Source: Nocardiopsis sp. N85
GTDB lineage: Bacteria; Actinomycetota; Actinomycetes; Streptosporangiales; Streptosporangiaceae
NCBI RefSeq assembly: GCF_028882275.1
Contig: NZ_JARBUT010000008.1
Location: 215,185 to 279,184, forward strand
Length of the DNA: 64,000 bases
Reading direction: 5' to 3'
The position numbers and the translations under genes are program-made. Below, in pieces: positions 47,276 through 54,589 of the stretch; positions within the stretch are counted from its first letter, which is position 1, and every line of letters begins with the position of its first letter. The notes beneath the pieces are model-generated. The model did not search any database. It saw only the letters and a list, made by a program, of their open reading frames with translations, and had not been told where the DNA came from.

Positions 47276-47971
47276 ATGTCCACTCACCCCCCGGGTCGGT
47301 CCGCGCGTCCGGCCGTCGTCGTCTTCGATGTCCTCGACACCCTTTTCCCCTTGGCCCCGTTGGAGTGGCGGTTCCGTGAGGCGGGCATCCCCCGGGTCCT
47401 GATGGGCCGGTGGGCCGATCATCTGAGCCGCGACGTGTTCGCCCTGGCCCTGGTCGGGGGCGACCGGTCGTTCGAGGACGTGGTGCGGGGATCCTTGCGC
47501 GACATCACCGGTCATCAGATCGCCCCGGGCGCGGAGGACGCGATCTTCGACGGGCTGTCCTCGTTGGAGCCGCGTCGGGAGGCCGCGGCGGCGTTGACGG
47601 CGGTGCGCGAGGCGGGGCCGCGGGCGGTGGCCCTCGGCAACACGGATCCGGCCACGACCGCCGCGTTGGTGGATCGGGCCGGCCTGGAGGGGCTGTTGGA
47701 GCACCTCGGGGACGGCGGCCCGGACCGGGTCTGGAAGCCCGCCCCGGAGGCCTATCTCGGGGCGACGCGTTCCCTGGGCGTGGCCCCGGGACGGATCGCG
47801 CTGGTGACGGCGCACGGGTGGGATGTGGCCGGGGCGGCCCGCGCGGGGTGGGTCACGGGCTGGTCGGCGCACCTGGAGGGAAGGTTCCCGGCGGTGTTCG
47901 GCGCCCCGGACGCGACCGGAGGCGATCTGGCCGAGACCGTGGCGGCGCTGCTGGCGACCCCGGGTCCCTGA
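47276..47971 (+). CDS. HAD-superfamily hydrolase
   Basis: A 231-residue haloacid dehalogenase-like protein. Motif I is VVFDVLDTLFPL (about residues 16-27) with the nucleophile Asp. Motif II is in VALGNTDP (about 118-125). The motif III Lys is in RVWKPAPEAYLGA, and motif IV is the VTAHGWDVAGAARAG region, where the usual DD/GD is weak (AHGWD). The alpha-helical cap lies between motifs I and II. It resembles type II haloacid dehalogenase-like proteins more than phosphoglycolate phosphatases. Confidence 0.82.
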   Translation: MSTHPPGRSARPAVVVFDVLDTLFPLAPLEWRFREAGIPRVLMGRWADHLSRDVFALALVGGDRSFEDVVRGSLRDITGHQIAPGAEDAIFDGLSSLEPRREAAAALTAVREAGPRAVALGNTDPATTAALVDRAGLEGLLEHLGDGGPDRVWKPAPEAYLGATRSLGVAPGRIALVTAHGWDVAGAARAGWVTGWSAHLEGRFPAVFGAPDATGGDLAETVAALLATPGP

Positions 47972-47988
47972 GCCCCCGCCCCTCGCCC

Positions 47989-48303
47989 TCATTCCTCCCA
48001 GGAGTGGTCGTACTGGGGGTGAGCGCGATAGACGGCGGCCAGATACTTCACGGCCAACCGCCAGGCCAGCAGCTCGGACCAGGGGTCCTCCCCCTGGCGC
48101 GGGGGGACGGAGGGCGCCCCGGCGAGCGTCGGCTGGAGGCTGCGCATGCTGGCGTGGTGGGCGCGCAGATACCCTCCGACGATCTTGCGCTTGGCGGCGA
48201 CCTCGGCCAACGCCCGGTCCCGGCCGCGTGCTCCCACGGGTACGGCCTTCGACGCGCGTTCGTCCTCGTCCAGGCGCGCGCTCAGGAACTCGACGATGGT
48301 CAA
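47989..48303 (-). CDS. DUF6221-like small protein
   Basis: A ~104-residue protein starting LTIVEFLSARLDEDE and containing the AEVAAKRKIVGGYL segment. It ends with a W-x2-LAxRLAVKYLAAVYRAHPQYDHSW pattern, all characteristic of the actinobacterial DUF6221 family, many members of which sit in mobile or variable regions. I chose a TTG start at 48303 behind GGGAG; an upstream ATG at 48342 lacks the family pattern. The function is unknown. Confidence 0.65.
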   Translation of the reverse strand: MTIVEFLSARLDEDERASKAVPVGARGRDRALAEVAAKRKIVGGYLRAHHASMRSLQPTLAGAPSVPPRQGEDPWSELLAWRLAVKYLAAVYRAHPQYDHSWEE

Positions 48304-48412
48304 CGGACAACTCCCATCCTGGGCCCCCAAAGCCTTACACAAGGTTCAGTATCTGCCATATCCCCCGCGCGGGCCACCGCATGCGGGCCGCCCTCGGTCA
48401 CGCCGAACACAC

Positions 48413-48442
48413 CGGTGGGAGCGGCACCACCCGCTCCCACCG
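48413..48442. terminator. 12-bp hairpin ending the PknG-GlnX-GlnH operon
   Basis: CGGTGGGAGCGG pairs with CCGCTCCCACCG across CACCAC, 14 nt past the glnH-like stop on the minus strand. Confidence 0.7.
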
Positions 48443-48455
48443 AACGCACCGGGGA

Positions 48456-49295
48456 TCAGTCGCACCCCTCGAACTGGGGGACGCTGTGCACCATCTCCAG
48501 GTCGGTGTTGCCGAACCAGCGGTCCAGCATCCCTGTCGCCTCCCCCTCCTGGTACATGCGGCTGATGGCCTTGTTGACCGCCTCACAGGCCTCGATGTCC
48601 CCGTAGGGGAGACCGACGCCGTACTTCTCGTCGGTGAAGGGGTTGTTGACGAACCGGAACGCGCCGGGGTCCTCGGCGAGGAAGCCGGCCAGGATGAGGT
48701 TGTCGGTGGAGACCGCGTCCACCCGTCCGTCGCGCAACTGCGCGATGCAGTCGCTGTAGGTCTCCCCCTCCACCCGCTCCACCGGAATGCCCAGGCCCTC
48801 GGTGATGCGCGCCGCCGAGTTGGATCCGGCGCCCTGGCACACCGACATCCCGTCCAGGTCGCGCACGCCTTGGATGTCGGTGTCCTCCGCGCGCACCAGA
48901 ACGTCCTGTTTGGCGACGTAGTAGGGGCCGCCGAAGGTCACCTGGGTCTTGCGCCCCGGGGTGATGGAGTAGGTCGCCACGACCATGTCCACCTCGCCGT
49001 TCAGCAGTTTCTCCTCGCGTTCGGCGGAGGTGACCCCCACGAACTCCACGTTCTCCCCGGGGATGCCGAGACGGTCGGCGATGTACAGGGCCACGTCGAC
49101 GTCGAAGCCCTCGAACCCGCCGTTCTCCGTCTCCAGCCCCAACCCGGGCTGGTCCGCCTTGACGCCCACGACGAGCGAGTCGGCGTCGACCAGCGATTCC
49201 TCTCCGTCCAGCACCGCCGAACAGGCGGGCAACCCGACCACCGCGGCGGTGGCCAGGGCCGCCGCCGCGGCGACGCGACGGTGTCGAAACCTCAT
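48456..49295 (-). CDS. glnH: GlnH-like amino-acid-binding lipoprotein
   Basis: A 279-residue periplasmic-binding-protein-3 domain protein. The signal peptide is at 1-24 with the lipobox LPAC (Cys25), so it is membrane-anchored outside the cell. The body has the family order FEGFDVDVALYIADRLG, ATYSITPGRKTQVTFGGPYY (ligand-binding segment) and a C-terminal helix pattern ending in a Cys pair (DIEACEA and FEGCD). In mycobacteria GlnH senses aspartate or glutamate for the GlnX-PknG pathway and is not linked to a permease. The same is true here: no ABC permease lies nearby. Confidence 0.88.
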   Translation of the reverse strand: MRFRHRRVAAAAALATAAVVGLPACSAVLDGEESLVDADSLVVGVKADQPGLGLETENGGFEGFDVDVALYIADRLGIPGENVEFVGVTSAEREEKLLNGEVDMVVATYSITPGRKTQVTFGGPYYVAKQDVLVRAEDTDIQGVRDLDGMSVCQGAGSNSAARITEGLGIPVERVEGETYSDCIAQLRDGRVDAVSTDNLILAGFLAEDPGAFRFVNNPFTDEKYGVGLPYGDIEACEAVNKAISRMYQEGEATGMLDRWFGNTDLEMVHSVPQFEGCD

Positions 49296-49321
49296 CGACC
49301 TGTTCCTTGTCTCTCGGGGGA

Positions 49322-50899
49322 TCAGCGGTACTCGGCCAGCCGGGGACGCACCCCGAGCGCGACGAGCAGGAGCAGCAGGAGCGAACCGACCGGCAGCAGC
49401 CACGTCCACGGGGCCAGGACCGCGTCACCGCGCCCGATGCCCCGGGTGAACTCCTCCTCGTGGTCCTCGGTGAGACCGTCGAGCGCCCGCTCATAGGTGA
49501 CGAAGGCGCCGTCCTCGGAGTGGGCGATGTTCATACGGATCGAGATCGCGGCCTCGACGTCGCCCTCCCGCACCGCCTCGCGCAGTTCCCGGTCCTGGGC
49601 CTGGAGCTCGTTGTAGGCCGTCAGCACCTGCGCCAACCGGTCCTCCTGCCCGGGCAACAGGGCGTCGTGCGCCCGCTCCCCCAGGTAGCCGAGGGTGCCG
49701 GGGTCGTCGGGGTCCGAGCCGTCCGCACCGGGGAGTTCGGGATAGGCGGCGGTGACCCCGTCGATGGCCTCGTAGTAGTCGGCCAGGTTGTTCACCGGGC
49801 GGAACAGGACCTGCTGTGCCCGCTCCAGGTACACCTGCTGGTGGTTGTCGGCCTGCTCCGGGTCGAGCAGGTAGCGGCTCTGGTCGGCCTGCATGTCGGT
49901 GGCGATGGCCCCGCCCCGCGCCAGCGACATCGCCGCGTCCAGCCCCTCCTCCTTGGCGTCCCGCTGGTGCCCGCCACTGCTGACCAGCGCCAGGACGACC
50001 CCGAGGGTGAGTCCCACGGTGAGCACCGAGGCGCCGATCAGGGGCAGGTTGAACCGGCGGCGGAACCGCACCCGCAGGTACACCTGCAAGGCGAACAGCG
50101 CCACGAGCACGGCCACCCCGACACCGCCGACCCACGCCAGGCCCAGGGCGACGGACGCCTGGCCGTCCTCGTGGTTGGCGCGCACGATCGCCGAGGAGTC
50201 CAACCCGAGGTTGAACGCCTTGGGCAGCAGTTCGGTGTGCATCATCAGGGTCGCCGACCGGTACGACCCCAGCGCCCGCTCGTCCGCCTCACCGGGCGGG
50301 GCCTGGGCCTCGTCGTTGCGCAACAGGGCCTCGGTGACGAGCCGTTCGTAGACTCCCAGGCCGTCCAGGACCTCCTGGACGTTGCGCTCTTCCACGGTGT
50401 CGCCCTCGGTGAGCGACGCCGCCTGCAAAAGCACCTCGTTGGCCTGTTCCCGGCTGGCCTCGTACTGGGCGAGTGCGTCCTCACGACCCGACCCGAGGTC
50501 GTGGTCGGTGCCCATGAGGAGTACGTCGGCGACGCGCGCGTCCATGTCGGCCAGAGCCAGGTACAGCTCGGTGGTCGCCATCGCCTGGGGGCCGGCCCCG
50601 CGTCCGAGCACGTCCAAGCCGTTACGGGCCTGGTCGAGGGTCGAGGTGGCCGAGGCGAACAGTCCGACGATCATCGCGGCGCACAGGACGCTCAAAGTCC
50701 ACACCCGCGCGGGGGTGGTGGTCGACCAGCGGCGAAGCCGGGACCACCCGTCGCGGGCGTAGGTGCCGGTGCGACCGCCCTTGCCGGCGGGGACACCCCG
50801 GGGCGGTCCGGTGCCGTCGCCCGGTGCGACCGGCCCGGTGCTCGGTCCCGGCGGCGTGCCGGGTCCGCGCCGGGCCCGGTCGGGATGGGAGGGAATCAA
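49322..50899 (-). CDS. GlnX-like four-helix membrane sensor
   Basis: A 525-residue protein with a Pro/Gly-rich cytoplasmic N terminus and four transmembrane segments at about 66-86, 259-280, 294-314 and 494-516. Two large extracellular helical domains, at about 87-258 and 315-493, are rich in Asp, Glu and Gln with chemoreceptor-like helical character. That is the topology of mycobacterial GlnX (Rv0412c-type), which relays the GlnH signal to PknG. The start is a TTG at 50899, 6 nt after the FHA gene stop; a later start would remove the first helix. The call rests on topology and neighbours rather than motif. Confidence 0.78.
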   Translation of the reverse strand: MIPSHPDRARRGPGTPPGPSTGPVAPGDGTGPPRGVPAGKGGRTGTYARDGWSRLRRWSTTTPARVWTLSVLCAAMIVGLFASATSTLDQARNGLDVLGRGAGPQAMATTELYLALADMDARVADVLLMGTDHDLGSGREDALAQYEASREQANEVLLQAASLTEGDTVEERNVQEVLDGLGVYERLVTEALLRNDEAQAPPGEADERALGSYRSATLMMHTELLPKAFNLGLDSSAIVRANHEDGQASVALGLAWVGGVGVAVLVALFALQVYLRVRFRRRFNLPLIGASVLTVGLTLGVVLALVSSGGHQRDAKEEGLDAAMSLARGGAIATDMQADQSRYLLDPEQADNHQQVYLERAQQVLFRPVNNLADYYEAIDGVTAAYPELPGADGSDPDDPGTLGYLGERAHDALLPGQEDRLAQVLTAYNELQAQDRELREAVREGDVEAAISIRMNIAHSEDGAFVTYERALDGLTEDHEEEFTRGIGRGDAVLAPWTWLLPVGSLLLLLLVALGVRPRLAEYR

Positions 50900-50905
50900 C
50901 GGGGC

Positions 50906-51640
50906 TCACCCCTTCTGGAGGATGATGACGGTCCATGCACCGACATAGATCCGATCGTTGTCGTTGAGCGGGACCTCCACGTTGGGGGCGACGGGGTTGT
51001 CGGTCCCGTTGACCGTGGTCCCGTTGGTCGACCCCGGGTCGACCAGCACCCAGGAGCCGCCGGGGCGGGAGACCAGGATCGCGTGGACGTGGGAGATCGC
51101 GGGGTCCCCGCCGGGGCCGCCCAGGTCGATCTCGGGGGTGAACCCGCGGGAGGCGCTGGCCCGCCCGATGTGCACCCGTTCTCCTCGGAGGTCCACCCTG
51201 CGCGGTCGGATACTGGAGGGGAAGGGGATCCGGGTGGGATCGAGCATGCCCTGGTTCACCATGTACTGGTAGTACGCGGGGTCGGCCGTGACGGTGGCCC
51301 GCCAGCCCACCCTGATCGCCGCCGGCCCGCTCGCGGGGTCCTGGCGCTGATGGGAGGCGAAATCGTATCCGCACTCCTCACAGAACCGCCCGGTCCTGGG
51401 GGTCGAGCACTCCGGGCACGGTCCTCCCCTGGGCGCGCCGGAGGACCGGCGCGGCGGCGGTGGAGGGGCCTGCCGCGGCGGCCGGTTCGGCTGGGGGATG
51501 TCGGCCGTCGGCGGCGTGTGCGAAGTCGACGGCCGCTGCGACCAGGGTGGCGGTGCGGGTTCGTACACCTGGAGGCGCAGCCCGCAGACGTCACAGAAAT
51601 CGATCGCCACGGAATGGTGCCCGGAAGGGCAACTCGGCAT
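50906..51640 (-). CDS. FHA-domain protein with N-terminal zinc ribbons
   Basis: A 244-residue protein. Residues 4-22 (CPSGHHSVAIDFCDVCG) form one Cys-rich ribbon. Residues ~72-91 (GPCPECSTPRTGRFCEECG) form a second. A Pro-rich linker separates them. The C-terminal FHA domain spans about 155-240, with the phosphothreonine-binding GRASASRG, SHVHA and DPGSTNGT motifs. It is the phosphopeptide reader of the PknG cassette, probably the GarA/OdhI-like counterpart by position, although no GarA-type N-terminal phospho-Thr site is obvious. Confidence 0.88.
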   Translation of the reverse strand: MPSCPSGHHSVAIDFCDVCGLRLQVYEPAPPPWSQRPSTSHTPPTADIPQPNRPPRQAPPPPPRRSSGAPRGGPCPECSTPRTGRFCEECGYDFASHQRQDPASGPAAIRVGWRATVTADPAYYQYMVNQGMLDPTRIPFPSSIRPRRVDLRGERVHIGRASASRGFTPEIDLGGPGGDPAISHVHAILVSRPGGSWVLVDPGSTNGTTVNGTDNPVAPNVEVPLNDNDRIYVGAWTVIILQKG

Positions 51641-51649
51641 GGTTCCCTC

Positions 51650-52990
51650 CTACCCGGGTCCGGGGGCGCCGTCGTCCGGCCCCGAGGGCCGGGTCCGCAC
51701 GGTTCGGGTCGAGTTGGTGTCCAGTGTCATCTCGTCGATCTTGTCGACCCCGGGCTTGAGCCGAACGGTACCGGTGACCGGATCGAGGACGTCGACCACC
51801 TTCCTCAGAAGTTTCGCGGTCTCCTCGTTGCCCGACTCGTCGGCGAGCGCCACGGCGCGGCCCAACCGCGTCGTCGCGGTGTCCTCGTCACCCGCGCGAC
51901 GGGCCTCCAGCCCGTCCTGGATGGCCCGGGCCAGTTCCACCTGACCCGTGTAGTGGGCCACGCGAGGGTTGATCTCCGTGGCCCGGTTCTCGTCCGAGGT
52001 CCACTCCGCGAGGATGTTACCGGAGGCCAGGACCCTGTCCGGGGCCCCGTCGACGCCGGGGAGGACCACACGCACCCAGCCGGCGCGCAGTTGGCGTCCG
52101 GGATCGCCCGAGGAGACCTCCACGCAGACGTGGTAGTCGCGGCTCTCCGTACCCCAGGAGCCGGTGGGGTGATCCTTCGCCTGGGGCACGCGTTCCACAC
52201 CGCGATCGGTGAGGTCCAGGACGGTGGGGGCGACCTGTTTGACGTAGCGCACCACGGCGTTCTGCGGGGTCCACAGACGCAGCGCCACGTCGGCCACGGC
52301 CTTGCCCATGGAGGCCCGCGTCATCTCCCGGAAGTCCGCGACCATGTCGGCGGGGTCGGCGATGATGCCGGGGCCACCGCCGAGCAGGGCGGAGTCGATC
52401 TTGCGCAGTTCGTCGACCTTCCAGTCGGTGCCCACACCCCGGCAGTCGCAGACGAACCTTCCCGAGACGCCCGCCAGGACCCGCTCGAATTCGGCGGCGA
52501 CCTCGTTGTTCTGTCCGTCGGTGAGCAGGATGGCGTGTTTGACACCGCCTTCGACGGTGGCGAACAGTGCGGCGGCCCTGGTGAGCCAGGCGCCCATCCG
52601 GGTACCGCCGTCGGCGCGCAGCCGGCCGACCGCGTCCAGCGCCTCGGCGCGGGTGGTCGGGTCGACCGTGGCCAGGAAGTCCCCCGGGGGATAGATCATC
52701 TCGGCCTGTCGGTGTCCGGCGATCACCGCGAAGCGCACGCCGTCGCGCAGGGCCTCGATGGCCGCGCGGGCCGCCTTCTTGGCCGCGTTGATCTTCTCCC
52801 CGTACATGGAGCCGGAGGTGTCGATGATGATCACCTGGGAGGCCTGGACGTCCGAACCGACGAGCACGGGGCCGCTGGAGGTGACACCGACGACCGCGTG
52901 CACCTCTCTTCCGCCCAGGGGAAGGAACCGGTTCTGGTCGACCTCCACCCGGAATTCCGGCTCTGCGACGTGCTCAGCCCTGTCCGGCAC
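51650..52990 (-). CDS. VWA-domain (MIDAS) protein
   Basis: A 446-residue cytoplasmic protein. The von Willebrand A domain spans about 45-225 with an intact MIDAS: DTSGSM (about 57-62), a Thr in GGTRMGAWL and LLTDGQNN. The remainder is a beta-rich domain and a helical C terminus (AVALADESGNEETAKLLRKVV) resembling the vWA proteins found in other actinobacterial signalling clusters. The GTG start at 52990 overlaps the phosphatase stop. It probably acts as a metal-dependent adaptor between cassette members; that is inferred. Confidence 0.88.
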   Translation of the reverse strand: MPDRAEHVAEPEFRVEVDQNRFLPLGGREVHAVVGVTSSGPVLVGSDVQASQVIIIDTSGSMYGEKINAAKKAARAAIEALRDGVRFAVIAGHRQAEMIYPPGDFLATVDPTTRAEALDAVGRLRADGGTRMGAWLTRAAALFATVEGGVKHAILLTDGQNNEVAAEFERVLAGVSGRFVCDCRGVGTDWKVDELRKIDSALLGGGPGIIADPADMVADFREMTRASMGKAVADVALRLWTPQNAVVRYVKQVAPTVLDLTDRGVERVPQAKDHPTGSWGTESRDYHVCVEVSSGDPGRQLRAGWVRVVLPGVDGAPDRVLASGNILAEWTSDENRATEINPRVAHYTGQVELARAIQDGLEARRAGDEDTATTRLGRAVALADESGNEETAKLLRKVVDVLDPVTGTVRLKPGVDKIDEMTLDTNSTRTVRTRPSGPDDGAPGPG

Positions 52991-54572
52991 GGGGACCCCC
53001 TGCTGTCACGGGAACGACGACGACGGTGATGTTGTCCTTTCCGCCCCCTTCGAGGGCGAGGCGGACGTAGGTACGGGCCGCTTCCAGCGGTCTGGTGCCC
53101 GCCCCGGGCACCACCTCGGTCAGGGCCCTCGCCTCGGGGTAGTAGTTCCACAGGCCGTCGCTGCACAGCAGGACGGTCCCGGGGCCGGTGGGCGTGACGG
53201 TGGAGATGTGCGCGTCGATCTCACCGGAGTCGGCGCCCATCCACGCGATGAGGGCGTGCGCGTTGGCCGAGCGCATCGCCTCCTCCCGGGACAGCGCGCC
53301 CATCTGCACCATCGCCTCGCTCCAGGAGTCGTCCCGTGTGAGCAGGGCGGAGGCGCTGGAGGAGGGACCACCGGAGAGCCAGTAGGCGCGGCTGTCGCCG
53401 ACCCAGCCGACGGTGACGGTGCCCGCCACGGGGTCGACCACGGCGGAGACGAAGGTGCACGCCGGTGCCGAACTCGGGGACTCGGCGATGGCGGCGACGG
53501 CCTCGGCGGCCCGGGTCATGGCCACGCCGGTGGCCTCGCGGGCGTCGACGCCGCGCCGCACCTGCTCGACCAGGACGGTGGCGCCGGTCTCGGCGGTGAT
53601 CCGGGAGGCCTCGTCGGAGCGGGGCGAACTGGAGACGCCGTCGCAGACCACGGCGCACACGACGCCGGGGGCGTGCGGTGAGTCGTCGGGGACGACCCGG
53701 ATGGCCATGGCGTCCTCGTTGCGCCGATGTCTCAGGCCGCGGTCGCTGACCCCGACGACGGTCCGGGCGCGCACCTCGACGTGATCGCGTCCGGTGGGCT
53801 GGAGGAAACCGCACTTCTCGCAGTACCCGTCCAGGACCCGGCCCGGACACCACACGCACAGGTCGGGATTGGTGGGTTGGACGGGTCCGGCACCGGAGGG
53901 CGGGGGCCAGTCGGGGACGACCTTCTCGCGGGCGGGCCCCGGCGCGGGGGCGGGGGGCGGTGGATCGCGGCGCACGGGCTGGGTGACCAGCGAGTCGATG
54001 ACGTTCCAGTCGTCGTCCACGGCGAGGCTCTCGGTGAGGGAGCGGCCGCCGGCCCGGGGGGCGTCGGCGGGCGGCGCGCCCGGCACGGGCGCCCCCGAGG
54101 GCGCGGTGGCCCCGGAAGGCGTGCCCGTGCGCGAGCCGGCAGGCGCCGTGGAACCCGAAGGCGCACCCGTACGACCTTCGCCCGAAGGCGTGCCCGTGCG
54201 GGGGGTGGCGTCCGAGGGGATGACCCCCGCGACCGTGACGTCGGCCGGGTTCACGGTGCGGTAGACGCCCTGAGGATCGCTCTCCTCCCGCGCGGTCGCC
54301 CCCGACGATGTCGCGTCCCGGGACGACCCCCCGTACCGATCGGTGCCGTACAGGCTCACCTGGGGTGCCGTGGGCCCGCCGTCGGGCGCGATCAGATCGG
54401 GCCGCGCCCCTTCGGACGCCAGGCTCTCCTGAGGGGTGGTCGGCACCGTGTCGGGGCGTTCGGCCGGGGCCTGTCGCGCCTCTTCGGTCAGGGGTCGGCC
54501 ACAGCTCTCGCAGAAGGCGTCGCCCGCTGACACCTTGTCGGCGCACCCCGGGCAGGTCCGCACCATCGTCAT
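52974..54572 (-). CDS. PP2C-family protein phosphatase with N-terminal zinc ribbon
   Basis: A 532-residue protein. Residues 6-24 (CPGCADKVSAGDAFCESCG) form a Cys4 ribbon, then comes a long low-complexity Pro/Thr/Gly/Ser linker (about 30-230). A second ribbon (CVWCPGRVLDGYCEKCG, about 239-255) follows. The PP2C domain at about 270-520 keeps the metal-binding Asp residues in RHRRNEDAM, VVCDGVSS, LCSDGLW and GKDNIT. It should dephosphorylate Ser/Thr targets of PknG. The ATG at 54572 follows AAGGAA; a start 23 codons upstream would overlap the kinase end. Confidence 0.92.
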   Translation of the reverse strand: MTMVRTCPGCADKVSAGDAFCESCGRPLTEEARQAPAERPDTVPTTPQESLASEGARPDLIAPDGGPTAPQVSLYGTDRYGGSSRDATSSGATAREESDPQGVYRTVNPADVTVAGVIPSDATPRTGTPSGEGRTGAPSGSTAPAGSRTGTPSGATAPSGAPVPGAPPADAPRAGGRSLTESLAVDDDWNVIDSLVTQPVRRDPPPPAPAPGPAREKVVPDWPPPSGAGPVQPTNPDLCVWCPGRVLDGYCEKCGFLQPTGRDHVEVRARTVVGVSDRGLRHRRNEDAMAIRVVPDDSPHAPGVVCAVVCDGVSSSPRSDEASRITAETGATVLVEQVRRGVDAREATGVAMTRAAEAVAAIAESPSSAPACTFVSAVVDPVAGTVTVGWVGDSRAYWLSGGPSSSASALLTRDDSWSEAMVQMGALSREEAMRSANAHALIAWMGADSGEIDAHISTVTPTGPGTVLLCSDGLWNYYPEARALTEVVPGAGTRPLEAARTYVRLALEGGGKDNITVVVVPVTAGGPRAGQG

Positions 54573-54589
54573 CGCCGTTCCTTCGATCC

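Noticed and set aside
47989..48303. DUF6221-like gene as evidence of a mobile element
   Set aside because: No integrase, repeat, or att-like sequence nearby and base composition matches the surroundings.
49307..53029. A 1240-codon plus-strand open frame antisense to the PknG cassette
   Set aside because: Composition is Val/Gly/His-rich and mirrors the codons of the four minus-strand genes, which carry clear motifs; no family signal of its own.
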